A DNA stretch of 64,000 nucleotides, taken from VXYL01 sp965243095. GTDB lineage: Bacteria; Pseudomonadota; Gammaproteobacteria; Pseudomonadales; Azotimanducaceae. The stretch lies in contig OZ251530.1 in the NCBI GenBank assembly GCA_965243095.1, forward strand, positions 1,984,001 to 2,048,000, written 5' to 3'. A program made the position numbers and the translations under genes. How positions within the stretch are numbered: position 1 is the first letter of the stretch; every line of letters starts with the position of its first letter. A model generated the notes under the pieces. It was not told where the DNA came from. It was given only the letters and a program-made list of their open reading frames with translations, and did not search any database. Shown here piece after piece: positions 25,637 to 34,101 of the stretch.

Positions 25637-26749
25637 GTGAACTTCGAGTTTTCGGCAGAGCAGAATCTCTTGCGCGAGCAGGCGCAGGGTTTTCTGCAGG
25701 AGCATTGCCCGCTGACGGCGGTGCGCGCGATTTTGGAAGGCGACGCCGCGTACGATGCGGCGCTCTGGCGCAAGATGGCCGATCTGGGCTGGATGGCGAC
25801 CGTGATTCCCGAACAGCACGGCGGCATCGGCCTCACGCATCTGGAGCTCTGCGTCATCGCCGAGGAGCTGGGCCGGGTGGTGGCGCCGGTGCCGTTCTCC
25901 TCCTCCGCATACCTGGCCACCGAAGCGCTGTTGTTGGCGGGCAGCGACGCGCAGAAGGAGCGGTGGCTGCCGAAGTTGGCGACCGGCGACGCCATCGGCA
26001 CCTTCGCCTTGGCGGAAAGCGCCGGCGAACCGCGCCCGGAACGCCTCGCCACCACCGCCGCGGGCGATCAACTGCGTGGCGAGAAGCTGCCCGTTGCGGA
26101 TGGCGACATCGCGGACTTCGCCGTGGTGGTCGTCAAAGCGGACGGTGGCGATGGCGCAAGCCTCTATCTGACCGAGCTGGCAGACACGCAACGCCACCCG
26201 GTCGCCACCCTAGACCCCAGCCGCTCCCACGCCCGCCTGGTCTTCGACGGCCAAGCGGCCGAACGCCTCGGCGCACCGGGCGAAGGTTGGGCGCTCACGC
26301 AGCAGCTGCTCAACCGCGCCGCGGTGTTGTTCGCCTGGGAGCAGTCCGGCGGCGCCGCCGCGGCGCTGGAAATGGCCAAGGAATACGCCCTAGGGCGCTT
26401 CGCCTTCGGCCGCCCCATCGCGAGCTACCAGGCCATCAAGCACAAGCTGGCGCACGCCTATGTGAAGAACACGTTGGCGCGCTCGAACTGCTACTACGGC
26501 GCTTGGGCGCTCAGCACGGACGCGCCGGATCTGCCCGTCGCGGCCGCCACCGCGCGGGTGAGCGCAACGCAGGCGTACTACTACGCCTCCAAGGAGAACA
26601 TCCAAACCCACGGCGGCATGGGCTTCACTTGGGAGTTCGACTGCCAGCTCCACTACCGCCGCGCCAAGCTGCTTTCGGTACACGTCGGCAGCGAATCCGC
26701 GTGGCAGCAGAAACTCATCAGCGCCATCGAGGCGCAGGCCGCGGCGTAA
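25637..26749 (+). CDS. Acyl-CoA dehydrogenase (first of pair)
   Basis: The 370-residue flavoprotein starts at GTG 25637 after GAGGGGGAG. It has the helical N-terminal domain, GWMATVIPEQHGGIGLTHLELCVIAEELGR, a diverged middle domain in which the usual YxxT/S substrate loop is hard to find, and the C-terminal RFAFGRPIASYQAIKHKLAHAY with NIQTHGGMGFTWEFDCQLHYRRAKL. The catalytic Glu position is not clear. Members oxidise acyl-CoA thioesters. The next gene codes a related subunit, and such pairs often form heteromeric enzymes for steroid or branched acyl-CoA. Confidence 0.9.
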   Translation: MNFEFSAEQNLLREQAQGFLQEHCPLTAVRAILEGDAAYDAALWRKMADLGWMATVIPEQHGGIGLTHLELCVIAEELGRVVAPVPFSSSAYLATEALLLAGSDAQKERWLPKLATGDAIGTFALAESAGEPRPERLATTAAGDQLRGEKLPVADGDIADFAVVVVKADGGDGASLYLTELADTQRHPVATLDPSRSHARLVFDGQAAERLGAPGEGWALTQQLLNRAAVLFAWEQSGGAAAALEMAKEYALGRFAFGRPIASYQAIKHKLAHAYVKNTLARSNCYYGAWALSTDAPDLPVAAATARVSATQAYYYASKENIQTHGGMGFTWEFDCQLHYRRAKLLSVHVGSESAWQQKLISAIEAQAAA

Positions 26750-26776
26750 GCGGCGCACAAGCGACAGGAAACAATC

Positions 26777-27988
26777 ATGGATTTCAACGACACCGAAGAA
26801 GAAGCCGCCTTCCGCGCCGAGGCGCGGGCGTGGCTGGAAGCCAACGTGCCGAGCCGCCAAGATCTCGAAGGCTTGGACGAGATCCAAGCCGCCAAGCTCT
26901 GGCAGAAGCGCAAGTACGACGCCGGCTGGGCCTGCATCCGCTGGCCGAAGGAGTACGGCGGCCGCGACGCGAGCGCCATCGAGCAAGTGATCTGGAACCA
27001 AGAGGAAGGCAAGTTCGCCACCCCGGGCAGCGTCTTCGGCATCGGCCAAGGCATGGCCGCGCCGACGCTGATGGCGTGGGCCAGCGATGACCACAAGCGC
27101 AAGCACCTGCCGCCCTTGGCCTCCGGCGAACACATCTGGTGCCAACTGTTCAGCGAACCGGCCGGGGGCTCGGATCTGGCGGCGCTGCGCACCCGCGCCG
27201 AGAAGGACGGCGACGACTGGGTGGTGAACGGCCAGAAGATCTGGACGTCCGGCGCCCACTTCTCGGATTACGGCATCCTCGTCGTGCGCACCGACCCCAC
27301 GGTGCCGAAGCACAAGGGCCTCTCCTACTTCTTCCTCGACATGAAATCCCCCGGCATCGACGTCCGCCCGATCAAACAGATCTCCGGCGGCGCCAACTTC
27401 AACGAGGTTTACTTCACGGACGTGCGCATCCCCGACGATCAACGCCTCGGCGCGGTGGGCCAAGGCTGGCAGGTGGCGCTCACCACGCTGATGAACGAAC
27501 GCATGGCCATCGGCGGCGGCGGTGGCGGCGTGGGCTTCCGCCAAGTGCTGGCCTTGGCGCGCCGCGTGGAACTCGACGGCGCGCCGGCCATCGAAGACAA
27601 ACAAGTGCGCGCCAAGCTCGCCACCTGGTACGCGCAGGAAACCGGCCTCAAATACACCGGCTACCGCGCCTTGAGCGCCCTCTCCCGCGGCGACACGCCC
27701 GGCCCGGAAAACTCCATTGGCAAACTGGTGGCCGCCTCCAAGACCCAAGACATGGCCTCCTTCGCCATGGACCTGCTAGGCGCTTCCGGCGCGATCACGG
27801 ATCCCGCCTACGCCGAGGCGCGCGGCATGTTCCAAGCCACCTTCATGGGCGCCCCCGGCGCCCGCATCGCCGGCGGCAGCGACGAAATCATGCTCAACAT
27901 TTTGGCCGAGCGAGTGTTGGGCCTGCCGCAGGATGTGCGGGTGGACAAGGGTATTCCGTTTAACGAGGTGCCGACTGGGGCGAGCTAA
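26777..27988 (+). CDS. Acyl-CoA dehydrogenase (second of pair)
   Basis: The 403-residue protein keeps the full FAD-binding signature: WCQLFSEPAGGSDLAALRTRAEKDGDDWVVNGQKIWTSGAHFSDYGILV in the middle domain, and a C-terminal domain ending ASFAMDLLGASGAITDPAY and GARIAGGSDEIMLNILAERVLGLP. It is of the ACAD10/11/IVD-like bacterial type. It lies 27 bases after the first dehydrogenase gene; the pair probably form one complex. Its TAA stop overlaps the stop of the converging PIN gene in a four-base CTAA. Confidence 0.92.
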   Translation: MDFNDTEEEAAFRAEARAWLEANVPSRQDLEGLDEIQAAKLWQKRKYDAGWACIRWPKEYGGRDASAIEQVIWNQEEGKFATPGSVFGIGQGMAAPTLMAWASDDHKRKHLPPLASGEHIWCQLFSEPAGGSDLAALRTRAEKDGDDWVVNGQKIWTSGAHFSDYGILVVRTDPTVPKHKGLSYFFLDMKSPGIDVRPIKQISGGANFNEVYFTDVRIPDDQRLGAVGQGWQVALTTLMNERMAIGGGGGGVGFRQVLALARRVELDGAPAIEDKQVRAKLATWYAQETGLKYTGYRALSALSRGDTPGPENSIGKLVAASKTQDMASFAMDLLGASGAITDPAYAEARGMFQATFMGAPGARIAGGSDEIMLNILAERVLGLPQDVRVDKGIPFNEVPTGAS

Positions 27989-28446
27989 CCGGAATACGCC
28001 TCCAGTTGCTCGTCAAAGGCTAAGGTCTGAACAGTTTGCTTTCGTTTCCGCAGCCGTAGCGCCAAGTCGACTATGGAGATGTCCGCCAAGGAGTATCCGG
28101 GGCCGGCTGCTTCGACGAAACGGTCGGCGAGTTCGATGAGGTCTTCGGTTTTCAGCAGGATGTCGTCCTGCGACCTCCGCACCACCGTCCAAGGGGCCTC
28201 ATCCTTGAGGGAGGTGTTCAAGTGTTCGTTGTACTGCTTGATGAGGCGGTGGCGATGATGTCCGTTACGTACATGCACGATGTGGTTGGCAACCTCGAAC
28301 AAGACGGGAACCGTCACTAGCATCCGCCCTTGCGCGGCTGCTTCCGCTTGCCGCAATACTCCCTTGTGCCGTGCCTTCTTCGAGTCGCCGGGCACTTGGT
28401 ACAGTTCCAGCAACCACGATGTATCGAGGATGGTGCAGGCGGTCAT
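27985..28446 (-). CDS. PIN-domain-like protein paired with AAA ATPase
   Basis: The 153-residue protein begins MTACTILDTSWLLELYQVPG. Acidic residues sit where PIN ribonucleases need them: D in ILDTSWLLE, E in VPVLFEVANH, D in YSLADISIVDLAL and D in LAFDEQLEAYSG. PIN proteins cut single-stranded RNA and usually act as toxins or defence effectors. Its ATG overlaps the TGA of the ATPase gene (ATGA), so the two are translated together. No VapB-type antitoxin precedes it. The PIN call is by motif and could be a divergent member. Confidence 0.7.
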   Translation of the reverse strand: MTACTILDTSWLLELYQVPGDSKKARHKGVLRQAEAAAQGRMLVTVPVLFEVANHIVHVRNGHHRHRLIKQYNEHLNTSLKDEAPWTVVRRSQDDILLKTEDLIELADRFVEAAGPGYSLADISIVDLALRLRKRKQTVQTLAFDEQLEAYSG

Positions 28447-29747
28447 GACACGGACTCGATCCACTGTGCCATCGCCCGCCTCCTATCGTCGTCGTAACTT
28501 GGTGCCAAGCGCTTCTCCAATGCGCCGCCCGCAACGTAGTCACCCAGCCCGCCAGCGAGGCCCGTTGGCATGAGCGAGTCCAAATCGGCCAGGCGCGTGA
28601 CCACGGACCCGTTCTTGGCTCCGTTTCGATGGCAGATCCACACGCTCTCCATCTGCGCCTCGTTCAGCGCGTTCATGAACGCCGTGTTGTGCGTCGTTAG
28701 CACAATGTTCAATTCGTGGCGCTTGGCGGCATCGGCCAAGTGCCGCACCAGCAGTTCGGCGCGGCTTGGATGCAGCCCGGCGTCGAACTCCTCGATCACG
28801 ATGCGTGAGAACTTCGGCGTGGTCTCCAGCGCGGTTAGCACGGCCAGCATTCGAAGAGTGCCGTCGGATAGCAGACGGGCGTCGACCATGCGCGTGCCAT
28901 TGGCGCCGTTTCCAGATTTCAAGCGGAAGCCCGCCATTACGTCGCCAAGCGGAGTCTCGACGAAATCGATGTTCTCGAACGGCTCCTCGGGTATCTGCCG
29001 GATGGTATCTGTGATCCGTTTTAGCGTCTCTCTCTGCGCCTTTTTGCCTTTCGACAATGCGAACAACACCGCCGAGAGATTGCTGCCATTCCGGAAGAGT
29101 TGAGGCCGCGGGTTGACGCGCTCGTAGTTGCGCATTGCCATCGGTAGTGGATCAAAGGTATACGAGCTCCTCAGATATTCCTTTACGCTACTGACCGTGT
29201 CCTTTGCCTCTTGCAATGTCTTGTTTTTCGCCTTCGAGTTGGCGATAACCTGATCATAGCGAGAGAGCACAGACGCCAACGTGGATAGGCGGCACTTCGG
29301 CTTACCGCCGCGAGCGAAGTTGTCGTAGCGGATGTCTAGGACTTCGCCGCCTTGGCTTTGGGCGTCGAAAAAGACCCGGCTCCCGATCACCAGCTTCTCC
29401 GTAGCAATGTGGGGCCCGGCTGCTTCGCCGACCGCGACCTCGATGGTGTAGTCGATCGGACACTGGCTACCGGCGAAGGGGACGTTCGCTTCGGTCAATC
29501 GTAGCCGCAAACGAGGGGCGCCGAACTTGGCGCACGACTCAAGCCCGCCGCGAACCTCAAGGGTTCCTTCGCGCCCTACGTCCGTTATGTCGCTTACCGG
29601 CGCGCCCCTTGCGAGCGTAGCGAACAACTCCACGCCTTCGATCAGGTTGGTCTTGCCCGAACCGTTCCGGCCAAGCAAAATCGTCAACGGCGCGAAGAAA
29701 TTGAGCGCCGCGTTCTCGAAGTTCTTGAAATTCCTCAAGATGTGCAT
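28443..29747 (-). CDS. AAA family ATPase of OLD/RecF-like type, defence-like
   Basis: The 434-residue protein starts MHILRNFKNFENAALNFFAPLTILLGRNGSGKTNLIEGVELF (Walker A near residue 30), has the ABC-like signature LLSDGTLRMLAVL, Walker B FSRIVIEEFDAGLHPSRAELL and the distal LNIVLTTHNTAFMNAL. This is the ABC-class ATPase of AAA_15/AAA_21 found in OLD, PARIS, RloA and related phage-defence pairs. Base composition is clearly lower in GC than the neighbours (30 of 60 bases in the line at 29041), suggesting transfer. It is the first gene of a two-gene operon with the PIN protein. Confidence 0.9.
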   Translation of the reverse strand: MHILRNFKNFENAALNFFAPLTILLGRNGSGKTNLIEGVELFATLARGAPVSDITDVGREGTLEVRGGLESCAKFGAPRLRLRLTEANVPFAGSQCPIDYTIEVAVGEAAGPHIATEKLVIGSRVFFDAQSQGGEVLDIRYDNFARGGKPKCRLSTLASVLSRYDQVIANSKAKNKTLQEAKDTVSSVKEYLRSSYTFDPLPMAMRNYERVNPRPQLFRNGSNLSAVLFALSKGKKAQRETLKRITDTIRQIPEEPFENIDFVETPLGDVMAGFRLKSGNGANGTRMVDARLLSDGTLRMLAVLTALETTPKFSRIVIEEFDAGLHPSRAELLVRHLADAAKRHELNIVLTTHNTAFMNALNEAQMESVWICHRNGAKNGSVVTRLADLDSLMPTGLAGGLGDYVAGGALEKRLAPSYDDDRRRAMAQWIESVS

Positions 29748-30247
29748 GGGTGCCTCAAGACGTTCGCTCGGTTCGCTTGTGGGCATTGTACACGGTGCAA
29801 ATGCCCCTCGGCGTGGGTCTTGCGTTCCCCGACAGCTGCCGCTGCAGGCGGGGGCGTGTTCGCCGGCGGATCAGGGCGTCGGGCGCACCAACGGGTGTCG
29901 AGGCCGGCGAAGAGACGCCCGGCCGCGTCCACCATTTCCCTGTCGACGGTGCCGTTGGCCATCGGACGGCTCGGTCTGCAGATCGGGGAGCTGGAGGGTC
30001 TCGGCACGGACGCGCTGTTCGAGCGCATGGCGCGTGCGGCGGCATCGGTGGAGGATCCCGGTCGCCGGGTGGCACTCCCGCAGCGGGTGTTCTCGCGCGG
30101 CACCGCGGACACTGCGGCGGAACGGGGCAGCTTGACGAGCTACTTTTTCGTGGTACGCTACGCGCACCGTAGCCGTTCTTGAGGATTGACTTGGCCACCA
30201 ACAAACAGGCGTTTGTTTGTGCCTCGCGTGCGCGCGAGGCAGCTGAC
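29748..30247. other. Intergenic interval holding a gene relic, hairpins and a ribosome site
   Basis: No complete gene is seen. From 29808 to 29945 lies a decayed duplicate of the ycgN 5' region. At 30201-30220 an AT-richer inverted repeat (ACAAAC…GTTTGT) is followed by a strong GC hairpin at 30221-30240, then the ribosome-binding site and start region of the repeat protein. Confidence 0.6.
29808..29945 (-). pseudogene. Decayed duplicate of the ycgN 5' end
   Basis: The minus-strand reading VDAAGRLFAGLDTRWCARRP… GERKTHAE matches the N-terminus of the YcgN gene at 36180-36325 (VTAAGRFLAGLGTRRRGQRP… ERKTLAEMTHAE) at roughly 80% of bases, with a gap of about 14 bases. The rest of ycgN is missing. 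It is a fossil of duplication or of an earlier rearrangement joining the two places. Confidence 0.7.
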
Positions 30248-30262
30248 GTGCCCCCCCCCCCC
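30221..30262 (+). promoter_or_regulatory. Hairpin-masked ribosome site and 12-C contingency tract
   Basis: GCCTCGCG-TGCG-CGCGAGGC (30221-30240) forms an 8-bp hairpin whose 3' arm contains GAGG (30236-30239). Eight bases later is GTG 30248, followed at once by twelve C (30251-30262). In the present length the frame from this GTG hits TAG after 15 codons. Adding one C, or removing two, would join it to the large repeat-protein frame, which otherwise lacks any ATG/GTG/TTG before 30562. This has the form of a slipped-strand on/off switch. A base-calling error in the C run is the main alternative. Confidence 0.7.
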
Positions 30263-33200
30263 GAGGTTGCGCAGCTAAACGCGAGCGGCGGATAGCGCCG
30301 CGCTCGTTTCGGGCCACCGGCAAAGCCCAAGCCCTCCTTTTCCTGCTCGCCGTCCTGCCTTTCTCGGCGGATGCGCAACCCGCCGCCCCGACCGACCTCA
30401 CCGCCACGCCGGGCGACGCCGAAGCCACGCTGACGTGGACTGACCCCTCCGATTCCACCGTCACCGGCTACTCCTACAGCTACGCCACCAGCCTCTCGGC
30501 GCTCACCAGTGCCGCGTGGAACGCGATCTCCGGAAGCGGCGCGACCACCACGTCGCACACGGTGTCCGGCCTCGCCAACGGCACCCGCTACCACTTCCGC
30601 CTCCGCGCCACCAACGCCGAGGGCGACGGCACCGCAGCGCAGACGACGATCCAGTTGGCGGCGACGCCGGCCGCGACCGTCACGATCAGCGACGCTGCCT
30701 TGCGGACGGCGTTGGAACGCAACCTCGGCAAGAGCGCCGGCGTACCGATAACGCAGCTAGACATGGCGAAACTGACGACGGTGCGGGCCAGTTTTCGGGG
30801 GATCACCAGCTTGGTTGGGATGGAACAAGCCGTGAACCTCTCGCGGCTTGGCCTCCGTTTCAATTCCATCTCCGATGTCTCCGCCTTGGGCACGCTCACC
30901 TCCCTGACGGTGCTCTGGCTCCAAAACAACGCCATCTCCGATGTCTCCGCCTTGGGCGCACTCACGTCCCTGACTGAACTCCGGCTCGGCAACAACGCTA
31001 TCTCCGACGTCTCCGCCTTGGCTAGCCTTACCTCCCTGACGGTGCTCACGCTCCAAAACAACTCCATCTCCGATATCTCCAGTTTCGGCACCCTCACGTC
31101 CCTGACGGAGCTCGAGCTTGGCGGCAACTCCATCACCGACGTCTCTGCATTGGGTACGCTCACCTCCCTGACCAACCTTGGGCTCGGCTTCAACTCCATA
31201 TCCGACGTCTCAGCCTTGGGCACTCTCACGTCCTTGGTGTTTCTGCACTTGGACGCCAACTCCATATCCGACGTTTCGGCCTTGGGTACGCTCACGTCCC
31301 TGACGACGCTCTGGCTCGGCGGCAACTCCATCGCTGACGTCTCCGCCCTCGGTACGCTCACGTCCTTGATGGATCTCAGCCTCGGCGGCAACTCCATCTC
31401 CGACATCTCCGCCTTGGCCACGCTTACCTCCCTCACAGTGCTCACGCTCCAAAACAACTCCATCTCCGACATGTCGGGCTTGCGGAACCTCGCTGCCTTG
31501 TGGTTCCTTGAGCTTCAAGGCAACACCATTGCCGGCCTCGGGTCTTTCGCCGATGGAACTGCGTTCTCCAATCCTGGCGGGGCTTCCGAAGGGAGATTCA
31601 GTTTCACTTTGGGAGAGTTTGTCCTCCCTTCCGACGGGCCGTTTCTCGATCTGACTGGCCAAGCGCTCACCGCGGATTCCGTGTACGTCCACATTCCCGC
31701 GCTGCAGGCGCGTGGCGTTAAGGTGCTGTTCGATGCGCCGGTCATCGCCTCGTTCGCGGACACCGGCCTGCGCGGTACCGTCGAGCGCACGCTCGGCAAG
31801 TCCGGCGGCGCAACGCTTACGCAAGGCGATCTGCTGGGCCTTCGGACGCTCCACGCCGCCGGCGCCGGTGTGGAGGATCTCGCCGGAATCGAGATGGCGG
31901 TTCATCTCGACTGGCTGGACCTCTCCGGCAATCGGTTGGAGGACGTCGGTGCGCTGGCGTCCTTGCCGTCGCTGGGCTGGCTCGACCTTTCGGACAACGG
32001 CCTCGCGGACGTGTCGGCGCTGTCCGGCCTCGCCAGTTTGCGCACGCTGCTGCTTGGCGGCAACGCCTTGGCGGATGTCTCGCCGTTGTCGAATCTGACT
32101 AGGTTGCGGTCGCTGGTCCTTTCGGACAACGAACTCGAGGATGTCTCGCCGCTGTCGAGCTTGGTGGGGTTGGAGCAGTTGTGGCTGGCAGGCAACCGCC
32201 TGGCGGACGTCGCACCGTTCGCCGGGCTGACCTCGCTGCGCTACCTGCATCTTGGCGGAAACCGCGTCGCGGACGTCTCGCCGTTGCGCGGGCTCCGCGC
32301 GCTCAAGCGCTTGTGGCTGAACGACAACGCGCTGGCCAACCTCGCGCCGGTGCTTGGGTTGCGCTCGCTGGTGTGGTTGGACGCCGCCGGCAACCGCGTC
32401 GCGGATGTGCGGTTGAACGGGGCGCCCCTGCAGCGACTGCGACTCGACGACAACCTGATCGAGAACGTGGACGGGCTGGTGAACAGTCGCCTCGGCGAAG
32501 GAGACGTGGTGGGCCTGCGCGGCAACCCGCTTTCCGCAGCGTCCGTGGAGACGCATGTGCCGGCGTTGCGCAAACGCGGCGTGGCGGTGCTGGCCGGGCG
32601 GCCGGTGCCGCTGTTTCCCTCCGCTGCGGATGCGTCCGGGCGCGTTGGCTTCGTGCGTGTGCTGAACCGCTCGGACCGGACCGGCAATGTGTTGATCTCG
32701 GCGGTGGACGACGCTGGCGAGCGTTTCGGGCCGGTGCGGCTGACGATCGCGGCGGGCGCGGCGGCACACCTCAACTCGAAGGATCTGGAGGCCGGCAACG
32801 CCGCGAAGGGATTGCACGCGGGCGTGGGTGCGCGGAGCGTGGCCGGCGACTGGCGGGTGGAACTGTTGTCCACGCTGGACATCGCCGTGTTGGCGTACGT
32901 CCGCACGCCGGATGGATTCCTCACCGCCATGCACGGCACGCTGCCGAGGGCGAACGGCGGGGAGTCGTTGCGCGCGTCGTTCTTCAATCCGGGGCGCAAT
33001 CGGGCCCAGCGGAGCGTGCTGCGGCTGCTGAACCCGGGCGGCGTGGAAGAGCCGGTGTCCGTTTGGGGCGTGGACGACAGCGGCGCGGGCCGCTTGGCGA
33101 CCGGCCTAACCGTGCCGGCCGGCGGCGCGCTGACGGTGGACGCCGCCAAATTGGAGCGGCCGCGGGCGGGCGAAAGTTGGCGCGGCCTCGGTCGCGGGGA

Positions 33201-34026
33201 AGGCAAATGGCGGCTGCGCGTGTCCACGCGGTGGCCGGTGGAGGCGGCGAACCTGCTGGAGAGTCCGTCGGGGCATCTGGCGAACCTGTCCGCGGTGCCG
33301 CGCGCGGACGCCGATGGGACCTGGCGCACGCCGCTGTTCCCGGCGGCGGACGACGCGGCCGGGCGGCAGGGATTCGTGCGCATCGCCAACCACAACGCGC
33401 GGACCGGCGAAGTGCGTATCTGGGCAACGGATGACAACGGCCACCGCCGGCCAGTGGCGTTGGCGTTGGACGCCTCCGCGACGGTCCACTTGAACTCAGG
33501 CGATTTGGAACGCGGTAGTGCGGCGAAGGGGCTGCCGGTGGGCGTAGGCGCTCCGACCCGCGGAGATTGGCGTTTGGCGCTCGCGTCGGATTTGAACATC
33601 CATGTGGCATCCTACATCCGCCACGCGGACGGTTTCGTCACCAGCATGCACGACTTGGCACCTTGGAACGAGACAAACTCCTCGGCCCGCGTGGTGTTCT
33701 TCAATCCCGCTAGCAACCGCAATCAGCGAAGCCTGCTGCGTTTGATGAACGACGGCGCGGAGGCGGCGAATGTGGTCATCGCAGGCGTCGACGACAAGGC
33801 GGAGCTTGGCGGCGAAGTGGGCGTGACGGTTCCAGCGGGCGAAGCGGTGACGATCTCTGCCAAGGAACTGGAAGACGGCGGCGAGCGCTTGGAGGGCGCG
33901 CTCGGCGACGGTGCCGGCAAGTGGCGGCTAACGGTCACGGCGGACCACCCCGTCGGCGTGATGAGCCTGCTCGAAAGCCCAACCGGGCACCTTTCCAATC
34001 TGTCGAGCGCCGGCGACGGCGGTTGA
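30248..34026 (+). CDS. Large exported leucine-rich-repeat protein, possibly phase variable
   Basis: The main frame is open from 30247 to 34026 (about 1,259 codons). In order it encodes a basic leader and hydrophobic signal (KAQALLFLLAVLPFSADAQ, 30327-30383), a fibronectin type III domain (PTDLTATPGDAEATLTW… SGLANGTRYHFRLRATN), an internalin-like block of about eleven 22-residue LRRs (30864-31478), a second LRR block (31900-32460) and two similar C-terminal units of about 230 residues (32612-33300, 33328-34026). Such proteins face the outside and bind host or neighbour cells. No sorting motif or anchor is visible; the duplicated C-terminus may serve. The start GTG 30248 is out of frame by one base because of the 12-C run. 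The longest in-frame ORF with a start codon begins at GTG 30562, inside the fibronectin domain, which is implausible. Confidence 0.82.
30864..31478 (+). repeat. Tandem 66-bp repeats encoding internalin-like LRRs
   Basis: About nine to ten copies of a 66-base unit encode NSISDVSALGTLTSLTxLxL with very little divergence, including synonymous sites such as CTCACCTCCCTGAC. Such identity indicates recent expansion and makes copy-number change by recombination likely. Confidence 0.85.
32612..34026 (+). repeat. Duplicated C-terminal unit of the LRR protein
   Basis: Two units of about 700 bases have matching protein features: PLFPSAADASGRVGFVRVLN / PLFPAADDAAGRQGFVRIAN, LNSKDLEAGNAAKGL / LNSGDLERGSAAKGL, FFNPGRNRAQRSVLRLLN / FFNPASNRNQRSLLRLMN and SLLESPTGHLSNLS near the ends. 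Divergence is clear, so the duplication is older than the LRR expansion. Confidence 0.8.
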
Positions 34027-34101
34027 GGGCGGCAAGGCTCAACTGTCGAGCGGCAGCCGCAGGCAGCGCAAGATTCGAGCCAATCGCGGGCGGTAACCAA
34101 G

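Noticed and set aside
25431..25640. Zinc-ribbon-like CNGCGAQETRYFCSLC on the + strand
   Set aside because: No start with a ribosome site and no stop before the acyl-CoA dehydrogenase; it may be chance or a relic.
30864..31478. Regular repeats that could look like a CRISPR array
   Set aside because: The unit length is 66 bases with no unique spacers and it is translated as LRRs.
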